From: Prolixibacteraceae bacterium
Lineage (GTDB): Bacteria > Bacteroidota > Bacteroidia > Bacteroidales > Prolixibacteraceae
Assembly (NCBI GenBank): GCA_018399395.1
Contig: JAGYOI010000075.1
Span: forward strand, 1 to 6,597
DNA length: 6,597 nucleotides
Direction: 5' to 3'
Part shown: positions 1 through 4,789 of the stretch, one piece after another
Layout: every line of letters starts with the position of its first letter
How positions within the stretch are numbered: the first letter of the stretch is position 1
Notes under the pieces: model-generated
What the model saw: only the letters and a program-made list of their open reading frames with translations
What the model was told of the DNA's origin: nothing
The model's database searches: none
Translations under genes and position numbers: made by a program

Positions 1-943
1 AAAACCTGTTACCTGCCTCAAGCGATGGCTTGAGTGACAGGATAGCCTGCTTAATATCATCAAGGCTGGTACTGAATTCCTCGCTGAAGAAATCAACTCC
101 AAGTATATCGGCGTTGATAAATGAGCTGGCCACCCAGAAGAATGTTGAGCTTTTCCTTATTTTATTGAACCTTTCCTCCCAACGCTTTAGCTTCTTTTTC
201 ACTTTCCGGATTTCGGCACGATCACCAGCATCCTGGGCAAACACTAATTCCTTTCGGATTTCATTTAAAACAAACCCTGTTTTAATAATCAGAAGGATTT
301 GTTTCGGGTCCATGCGCTTACGGTGCTTCAATATCCAATCATGCTCACCAATGAGATTGGTGTTAGGCATATCGGTTGTGAATGTTTGCGAACGATAGAA
401 CGGGGAATTGCCATAACGCACACGATACCCCCGGACTGCTTTGGTAAGTTTTGCAATCTTATCCTCCCGGAAGAACTTAACTTCATCACCGATAATTGCA
501 ACATAAGAACGACCTGCTGCGCTCGATGGCCGGTCTAATGAAATAAGCGTAAGATTAAAACCATTGAAAAAAACAATGGTGTGTTTATAATTAGAAATGA
601 TATTGAACGGTCGTTCTTTCCAGTGGTCAAACGGTGGCTTTTCAATACGGTAGTGTATTTCTTCTTCCCAGCCAAGTAAGCGCAACCCCTCCTGGAGTGT
701 TGGCATTACATTTTTCTGAAGATTGGTATAAGTATCGGCAACCAGCGCCACGGGGGCACCCGGCATGTCGTAAACCATTTCCTGCAGGCGTTCAGCCAGA
801 AATGAGGTAGTTTTAGCACCACCACGACCAGCAACAACATACAGGTTTTGAAACATGCCAATGCCTGTAATTTGCGCAAGCCAATGCATGTAGCGAATAT
901 CTACATCGGGTCTTTTAATATCAATCTTCGTTGGTCTGGTCAT
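1..943 (-). CDS. terL: Phage terminase large subunit, N-terminal 314 residues (3' end beyond window)
   Basis: This is the packaging motor ATPase, which drives DNA into the prohead and cuts concatemers with a C-terminal nuclease. The frame is open from the ATG at 943 to the window edge. An in-frame TGA lies two codons upstream, so this ATG is the first possible one. The ATPase domain shows a Walker A-type loop AGRGGAKTT at residues 38-46, with the invariant lysine at 44. A Walker B strand YVAIIGDE at 147-154 ends in the Asp-Glu pair, and a coupling motif TFTTDMP lies at 187-193. Residues about 225-265 are highly charged and probably helical. The RNase H-like nuclease domain must lie mostly outside the window. 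The start overlaps the 206-aa gene by 23 bases and has no Shine-Dalgarno sequence, so it is probably translationally coupled. The motif set makes the family call firm; assignment to a Bacteroidota phage lineage is by recollection. Confidence 0.93.
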   Translation of the reverse strand, partial: MTRPTKIDIKRPDVDIRYMHWLAQITGIGMFQNLYVVAGRGGAKTTSFLAERLQEMVYDMPGAPVALVADTYTNLQKNVMPTLQEGLRLLGWEEEIHYRIEKPPFDHWKERPFNIISNYKHTIVFFNGFNLTLISLDRPSSAAGRSYVAIIGDEVKFFREDKIAKLTKAVRGYRVRYGNSPFYRSQTFTTDMPNTNLIGEHDWILKHRKRMDPKQILLIIKTGFVLNEIRKELVFAQDAGDRAEIRKVKKKLKRWEERFNKIRKSSTFFWVASSFINADILGVDFFSEEFSTSLDDIKQAILSLKPSLEAGNRF

Positions 944-1541
944 GGATCATTTCTGTAAAGTCAATATCTTCAATCATTGCTTCTTGCTTCCAGCGCTTTT
1001 TATTGAACTCTGATTCATCGAGGTCATCAATTTCGGCGGCCAGATCGTGCCTGTTTATTTCAGGCAGTTTTGCCTGTTTTGGGTCGAGCGTGTAAATCTT
1101 AATTGGTCGCTCATAAAGCTCTTTAGGTATTTCAATTGGGTCGGGCTGATCAAGCTGGCGGGCTTTGTAGCTATCCCATAACAGGGCACGGTATATATCA
1201 AGGTCTTTCACGCTTTGCGCGGCTTCAAGTGCCAGCTGTGCCGCCTGTTCAAATTGCTCGGCTTTCAGGTTTCGGGCTGCCTTTTTATCAAGCACTTCAT
1301 CACTGTAGAATAAATTGATTGACTCCTCAAACATTTGTTTAGCACGGTACAGGCTTATGTTATGCGGCTTTTTGGTAAAAAAGGCAATGGTTTCGTTTAT
1401 GCCATACCGGCGGCGCATGGTGTTCATTTTTACAAGCACCTCGAGGTACTCAATCTCTGCTTCATCAAGCTTTCCCTTGCTGCCTTTTTCAATGTATTCG
1501 GCAATTTCATGATATCGGCTTATTTCAAACTTCTTTGCCAT
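921..1541 (-). CDS. Unrecognised 206-aa protein upstream of terL
   Basis: I do not recognise a family. The protein looks soluble and mostly helical. Basic and charged segments lie at residues 1-60, including MRRRYG at 42-47. An alanine- and glutamate-rich helix spans about 85-112, a proline-containing segment with PDPIEIPKELYERP lies at 133-146, and the last 40 residues are strongly acidic. No signal peptide or membrane segment is visible. The gene overlaps the HTH gene upstream by 17 bases and terL downstream by 23 bases. Its start is well supported by AAAGGA six bases ahead of the ATG. The place directly before terL is where a small terminase subunit or packaging accessory protein often sits, so it could be a terminase partner. 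The 114-aa neighbour is the better small-subunit candidate because it has the HTH. Confidence 0.85.
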   Translation of the reverse strand: MAKKFEISRYHEIAEYIEKGSKGKLDEAEIEYLEVLVKMNTMRRRYGINETIAFFTKKPHNISLYRAKQMFEESINLFYSDEVLDKKAARNLKAEQFEQAAQLALEAAQSVKDLDIYRALLWDSYKARQLDQPDPIEIPKELYERPIKIYTLDPKQAKLPEINRHDLAAEIDDLDESEFNKKRWKQEAMIEDIDFTEMIHDQTNED

Positions 1542-1869
1542 AAATGATCCTTTCTTTCAATTGCTGAAACATTATTTGGAAACGTTTTTTATCCAACCTC
1601 TGAGCTTGTGTAGCATTGCCGCTGTTTGCGCCTTTCTGCGTCTCAATAGCTTCATTTGCTTCATTTACAAGGATGCCACGGTTGTAATGATAAGATATAC
1701 GACTATCTGGTTTATTAAACTCATGCAAAAACTCATCTTTGTTTATGCCAAAGTACATTGCCACTTTTGCGGGCGTGTACCCGATAGCGGCAAGGCTTTC
1801 AAGCTCTTCAACCTTATCGAGCGGAAACCAGTCGGGCCATGCTTGTATTATATCATTGTCGGAAGTCAT
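1525..1869 (-). CDS. Small HTH protein, putative terminase small subunit
   Basis: This 114-aa protein has a helix-turn-helix-like segment at about residues 20-60. A helix LESLAAIGYTPAKVAMYFGI is followed by NKDEFLHEF, the pattern of 'growing blind, starts to read, recognises' seen at the N-terminus of many small terminase subunits. After the HTH comes a helical region with a Gly/Asn/Ala stretch (KGANSGNATQAQRL at 79-92), which resembles the alanine- and glycine-containing helices behind the HTH in small terminases. Such proteins bind the packaging initiation site and regulate the large subunit. The gene overlaps its upstream neighbour by 17 bases and its downstream neighbour by 17 bases, and only the 206-aa gene separates it from terL. 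At 114 residues it is short for the family, so a separate oligomerisation domain may be reduced or missing. Alternatively it could be a transcriptional regulator. The small-terminase assignment rests on the HTH pattern and position. Confidence 0.6.
   Translation of the reverse strand: MTSDNDIIQAWPDWFPLDKVEELESLAAIGYTPAKVAMYFGINKDEFLHEFNKPDSRISYHYNRGILVNEANEAIETQKGANSGNATQAQRLDKKRFQIMFQQLKERIIYGKEV
1548..1553 (-). promoter_or_regulatory. Ribosome binding site AAAGGA for the 206-aa gene
   Basis: On the minus strand AAAGGA lies six bases before the ATG at 1541, inside the last codons of the upstream 114-aa gene. It supports this start. It is notable because most other genes in the overlapping cluster have no recognisable Shine-Dalgarno sequence, as is common in Bacteroidota. 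Confidence 0.6.
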
Positions 1870-2443
1870 AAATTCGTTTTGATTTCAAAAATATATACTG
1901 TTCTTCGGCTGAATTCTCTGAAAAATTGCCTGATCCTTCAACCACATAATGATCATTTCCCACGCGTGCACATATTACTTTTTGATGGGTCCAGGCATAT
2001 TCAACTTCAAAACCCTCAAATTCTTTAGTCATCATATCAAGCCTGTCTTTCACTTTTGGCATCCGGTACCTTATACTTTCAGCAATGTACAGGCAAATGT
2101 TACCTATTTCATTTTTGTTTAGGCGGTTCGTCAAGCTATCAAGGATCCGCATGTTTATCGAATAGGTTTTAATCAACAAATCATCAATACGGCCGGCATG
2201 TTTTATCAGGTAAACCAAAAAGGTGAATGCATTGAAGCTGTTTGTTGATTCAAGGAAGAAAACCTCGTTTTCTTCAGGCAGCCTGCCGCATAGCATTTTT
2301 AGTGTTTTAAGTTTTTCGAGGTGCAGGGCATCGAACTTAATACGCAATGCTTTGCCATTGTTTTTTTTAGTTGAAATTTCCGACTCTTCGCCTTTCATGT
2401 CGGGCTGCTTCAACATTTCGTTTATGTCGAAAAACTTAGTCAT
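1853..2443 (-). CDS. Phospholipase D-like (single HKD) protein, putative nuclease
   Basis: The C-terminal third carries an HKD-type active site. His153-x-Lys155 is followed by Asp164 and then the GSGN signature at 170-173, with Glu180-Glu181 after it (compare HxK-x4-D-x6-GSxN and the trailing E of the family). The spacing from Lys to Asp is eight residues rather than four, so the loop is longer than standard. Residues 30-130 fit the alternating beta/alpha first half of a PLD domain, including FFLESTNSFNAFTFLVYLI (62-80) and LLIKTYSINMRILDSL (89-104). With one HKD motif in 196 residues it would have to dimerise to build a full active site, as Nuc/BfiI-type nucleases do. Its substrate cannot be read from sequence; DNA is the natural guess beside packaging genes. 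It overlaps the upstream gene by 8 bases (ATGACTAA) and the downstream one by 17. There is no signal peptide, which argues against a secreted lipase. Confidence 0.75.
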   Translation of the reverse strand: MTKFFDINEMLKQPDMKGEESEISTKKNNGKALRIKFDALHLEKLKTLKMLCGRLPEENEVFFLESTNSFNAFTFLVYLIKHAGRIDDLLIKTYSINMRILDSLTNRLNKNEIGNICLYIAESIRYRMPKVKDRLDMMTKEFEGFEVEYAWTHQKVICARVGNDHYVVEGSGNFSENSAEEQYIFLKSKRIYDFRQ

Positions 2444-3212
2444 TGATGTTTAACAGGCGTTTCACCTCTGCCAGCTCGGCTTGTGCCTCATTCAGTCGTT
2501 TTTCACGTTCGCCCCGGAGGTGTGGTTTATCGTTTTTTTCAATCTCGCTTTTGATACGCCAAATGCGGTGTGGTAGTGTTTTTTGATACAAGGTTACAAG
2601 CTCAACAATGTTTTTACCCTGTAATGATTTAAACCTTTTGAACTTGTCAAAAACCTTATGCCTGCCCAACACGGTACCATGTTGCTGATAATACTCAAGC
2701 TCGGCATGTATTGCCCGGTTTTCCTTGTAATTTTCAACCACATTGAAGGCTGCTTGATAGCAATCCTCGGGGGTTGCACAATCGAACAGTTGCTTATGTG
2801 CAGCGGTATAACGCTCCCAGCAGCTTATTTTGTCGGCCGCGAGTGCTTTGAGCTCGGTGGGGCAACCGGCTGACGATAAGAAGGGCCAGTCTTTCCTGAA
2901 GCTTCTCGTTGTTTTTGCTTTAGGCTTTTCACTTCCGGGTGCATTTGGTTGTTTTTTTTCTGTATGTTTCTGTTCATGATACTGGTTAACAATGTTTGTA
3001 AATTTCTGGTATGTAATACCCAGCATTTCGCAGAACACACGGTAAAGTTTATCGCGATGTACTGCCGGCTGAGTTTTTAATTGAGACAAAAACGCCGCAT
3101 CGGGGTAAAGCGATGCATAAAGCTGCACACCCTCGTTTAAGGGTGCGCCGCTCCGCATCCACAGTACCACACGGGCACGGTGTTTTTTTAATGTTAGTTT
3201 TCGAACCTGCAT
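2436..3212 (-). CDS. Unrecognised 258-aa protein of the packaging cluster
   Basis: I do not recognise the family. The layout suggests two parts. A basic N-terminal helical domain (1-77) contains LWMRSGAPLNEGVQLYASLY at 17-36. A charged, Lys/Pro-rich linker (78-104, with EKKQPNAPGSEKPKAK) follows. A larger domain begins at FRKDWPFLSSAGCPTELKAL (105-124) and continues with helices rich in aromatic and charged residues. The last 30 residues form a heptad-like charged helix, possibly a coiled coil. Four cysteines (C61, C117, C131, C144 among them) are scattered and do not form a clear zinc site. No membrane segment or signal is visible. The start overlaps the glycosyltransferase-like gene by 19 bases, and the stop overlaps the PLD-like gene by 8 bases, so the three are likely made together. 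A role as an adaptor or DNA-binding accessory is only a guess. Confidence 0.85.
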   Translation of the reverse strand: MQVRKLTLKKHRARVVLWMRSGAPLNEGVQLYASLYPDAAFLSQLKTQPAVHRDKLYRVFCEMLGITYQKFTNIVNQYHEQKHTEKKQPNAPGSEKPKAKTTRSFRKDWPFLSSAGCPTELKALAADKISCWERYTAAHKQLFDCATPEDCYQAAFNVVENYKENRAIHAELEYYQQHGTVLGRHKVFDKFKRFKSLQGKNIVELVTLYQKTLPHRIWRIKSEIEKNDKPHLRGEREKRLNEAQAELAEVKRLLNIND

Positions 3213-4060
3213 TTGTCAGGGAAAAATTGATTAATGAGTTTGGAAAAGGCATCAGTCCAGCCACGTTCACTGTTACTTATCAGTTTTTTACGTGGCTTCA
3301 ATTTTTTCAACCTCTCGAGGTCGGCATTTGGACGGTAAACGCCAATTTTCAGGTTATCGAGTTCGAGCGAAAAACGTGATTCAACGTTTAATGGAACGAA
3401 TTTCGGGTAAAACAAATTGAAATACATTGTTGCTATCAAGAATGATTCTTTGTCCATCTTGTAAGCTTCAATTAGATGTTTCAATTTGTCTTTTTCAAAA
3501 ACAAACGGCATGTGTGTTGAATAATCCCACGTTGAAGCTTTAGCTTTTTTCAGTGCCTCAAAGGTTTTTTTCTTATTGCGCTGATACAACGTTTTACCAA
3601 AGCTCAATTTGTCAAGTTTACCGGTACATTTCAGCGTTTCGAAATCTGCCAGCATACAAGGAGAAATGAGGTACTGATCATCATTCGACCAAATGAACTT
3701 TTCACTTACCAGGTCGCTTTCAATTGCCAGTTTCATTTTGTTAACCACATCGAGCGGAGGGTTATCGGTAATGCGGTCGCATTCGATAACATCTACCATG
3801 TCAGACATCCAATCTTCACGGTCGCCAATTATCACAACATTAAACGACTCCTGGAAGAACTTATCCCAGGCACGAAGTGCAAGCTGCAACTCATTGCCTT
3901 GAGCAAATTCCTTAATGTAAGGAATACAGACGGTTGTTTTACTGTTTTCAGAGGCTTCTTCTTCGGTTGCCTCGGCTTTTAGCCTTTCAATCTCGGCCAT
4001 CAACTCGCTATATGCTTCAAGAATTTCGGCCTTGGTGTTGCTTTCTGAAATGTTTGTCAT
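3194..4060 (-). CDS. Stealth/GT-A-like glycosyltransferase candidate
   Basis: The 288-aa product has a short N-terminal charged coiled-coil segment (about 8-40) followed by a compact domain like the conserved regions of Stealth-type sugar-phosphate transferases and GT-A enzymes. TTVCIPYIKEF (42-52) gives the first strand. NELQLALRAWDKFF (56-69) matches the 'ELRYSLRSI' helix, and VVIIGDREDW (75-84) matches the next strand and 'P-x-W' region. KFIWSNDDQYLI (121-132) carries the Asn-Asp-Asp motif (126-128), the metal or substrate acidic pair. STHMPFVFEKDKL (181-193) resembles the later His-x-Pro conserved region. There is no signal or membrane segment, so the enzyme would be cytoplasmic. The substrate is unknown: DNA bases, virion protein or host glycans are all possible. 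It is the first gene after the strong terminator and starts the overlapping run that ends in terL. Assignment is by motif pattern only, and a divergent or inactive member is possible. Confidence 0.65.
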   Translation of the reverse strand: MTNISESNTKAEILEAYSELMAEIERLKAEATEEEASENSKTTVCIPYIKEFAQGNELQLALRAWDKFFQESFNVVIIGDREDWMSDMVDVIECDRITDNPPLDVVNKMKLAIESDLVSEKFIWSNDDQYLISPCMLADFETLKCTGKLDKLSFGKTLYQRNKKKTFEALKKAKASTWDYSTHMPFVFEKDKLKHLIEAYKMDKESFLIATMYFNLFYPKFVPLNVESRFSLELDNLKIGVYRPNADLERLKKLKPRKKLISNSERGWTDAFSKLINQFFPDKCRFEN

Positions 4061-4074
4061 ATCATTAGTGTTAA

Positions 4075-4104
4075 AATGTTTAGCACAAGTTGAATAATTT
4101 GCAA
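4075..4104 (-). promoter_or_regulatory. Weak candidate Bacteroidota-type promoter for the packaging cluster
   Basis: On the minus strand TTG (4104-4102) is followed after 19 bases by TAAACATT (4082-4075). The Bacteroidota consensus is TTG, about 19-21 bases, then TAnnTTTG. The spacing fits, but the -7 box matches only in its first bases. A start about seven bases further on would leave a leader of roughly ten bases before the ATG at 4060. The position just after a strong terminator is where a promoter would be needed. Confidence 0.22.
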
Positions 4105-4110
4105 TTGCAA
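4099..4110. repeat. 12-bp perfect palindrome TTGCAATTGCAA
   Basis: TTGCAATTGCAA is a perfect inverted repeat and also a tandem TTGCAA. It lies in the only sizeable intergenic gap, between the terminator and the glycosyltransferase-like gene, and overlaps the candidate -33 element. It could be an operator for a dimeric regulator. AT-rich palindromes of this size can also occur by chance. Confidence 0.35.
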
Positions 4111-4122
4111 TTAAAGGACATC

Positions 4123-4155
4123 AAAAAAGCCCGAACATGTTAATGAACGGGCTTT
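4123..4155 (-). terminator. Strong intrinsic terminator after the 185-aa gene
   Basis: On the minus strand AAAGCCCG (4155-4148) pairs perfectly with CGGGCTTT (4133-4126) across a 14-base loop. The stem runs straight into a T run that totals six with the stem's own Ts (4128-4123). On the plus strand the hairpin is followed only by TTTATG, so it works best for minus-strand transcripts. It lies about 20 bases after the stop codon of the 185-aa gene and closes the head-gene transcript. Confidence 0.85.
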
Positions 4156-4175
4156 ATGAGTGAATAAGAAGAGTA

Positions 4176-4733
4176 TTAAATGCCAGCTCCTGCAGAGCCT
4201 GAGTCGTTTGCTGAATCAATTACAGGCTTATCGCCCTGGTAACGCATTGATTTAGGACCACGCATAATTGAGGCAAGTGTAACGGTGCTTTTCAAAGCTT
4301 CGTTATCGTCTTGTTCTTCAACCGTAAACTGCAATGGTTCTTCCATAGTACCATGTATGCGCGCATCAACAAAACCACGGCGCGATGATATTGCAACCAG
4401 GTTTTCATTAATGTTGTTTTCTTTCCATTCTTCGAATTCCACGGCATCGCCCGGAACTTCGAACACAAGGTTCTGGATCCATCCTTTAGCATCGGGGTCA
4501 CCCTCACCCGCATCGTTACGTTTAATGGTTGAAGGCGTTGCATAAATAGCAATGGCGTGAGCACCTGTTTTTAACAACAGGTTATCAGCAGCCTCGCTTT
4601 TCACTCCGTTTGCATCTCTCGCGGGAAAATTTTCAATGTCGCTGGTACGAACAATGATAATGTTTTCATCTTTGCCGCGAGGTCTTCCGGGGTTAGCCCC
4701 GTTTTTTGGTAAACTTACTGGTATGTATGACAT
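4176..4733 (-). CDS. Putative virion protein downstream of the capsid gene
   Basis: The 185-aa protein is not a family I can name. A basic, Pro/Gly-rich N-terminus (residues 1-21, with KNGANPGRPRGK) is followed by a probably beta-rich core. The core includes ENIIIVRTSDIENF (23-36), HAIAIYATPST (59-69), GWIQNLVFEVPGDAVEFEEW (84-103) and RGFVDARIHGTM (119-130). The C-terminus is a flexible Ser/Gly/Ala tail, SANDSGSAGAGI (174-185). It has no signal peptide or membrane helix. It follows the capsid gene by 56 bases that hold a hairpin, and its ATG has a good AAAGGA. Its place and beta-rich, soluble character suggest a capsid decoration, head-completion or tail protein. Separate translation with a strong ribosome binding site fits a protein needed in many copies. 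The virion role is inferred from context. Confidence 0.7.
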   Translation of the reverse strand: MSYIPVSLPKNGANPGRPRGKDENIIIVRTSDIENFPARDANGVKSEAADNLLLKTGAHAIAIYATPSTIKRNDAGEGDPDAKGWIQNLVFEVPGDAVEFEEWKENNINENLVAISSRRGFVDARIHGTMEEPLQFTVEEQDDNEALKSTVTLASIMRGPKSMRYQGDKPVIDSANDSGSAGAGI

Positions 4734-4738
4734 ATCAA

Positions 4739-4744
4739 TCCTTT
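4739..4744 (-). promoter_or_regulatory. Ribosome binding site AAAGGA for the 185-aa gene
   Basis: AAAGGA within a longer A run (AAAAAGGAT) lies five bases before the ATG at 4733 and fixes this start. It is one of only two clear Shine-Dalgarno sequences in the window. Confidence 0.6.
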
Positions 4745-4761
4745 TTGAAATTAAAATGAAA

Positions 4762-4783
4762 GCAAACCCCCTAAGGGGTTCGC
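4762..4783 (-). terminator. Terminator-like hairpin between the capsid and 185-aa genes
   Basis: In the minus-strand transcript GCGAACCCC (4783-4775) pairs with GGGGUUUGC (4770-4762) around a UUAG loop. This is nine pairs with one G-U wobble; on the plus strand the wobble becomes an A-C mismatch, so the structure favours minus-strand RNA. An imperfect T-rich tract, TTTCATTTTAATTT, follows. It begins a few bases after the capsid stop codon. It may be a partial terminator that sets the capsid to downstream ratio, or an mRNA-protecting 3' hairpin. Confidence 0.6.
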
Positions 4784-4789
4784 GTTATA

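Noticed and set aside
30..538. Two overlapping plus-strand open frames
   Set aside because: They are antisense to the terminase frame, which is open to the edge and carries Walker A, Walker B and coupling motifs.
1525..1869. HTH protein as a lysogeny repressor
   Set aside because: It lies inside a late-type packaging operon, lacks a divergent partner and promoter region, and its sequence after the HTH looks more like a small terminase.
1561..2028. Plus-strand open frame of 155 codons
   Set aside because: It lies opposite the HTH and PLD-like genes, which carry recognisable motifs and form an overlapping chain. Its protein is Cys/Phe/Ile-rich with no family pattern, so it is a shadow frame.
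4126..4155. Bidirectional terminator
   Set aside because: On the plus strand the stem is followed by only a short T run and then ATG. There is also no supported plus-strand gene to end.
4764..4780. Hairpin as a phage attachment core or cos-like site
   Set aside because: Nothing beside it supports this: there is no integrase, tRNA or repeated copy. Its G-U wobble fits an RNA hairpin at the end of the capsid gene better.
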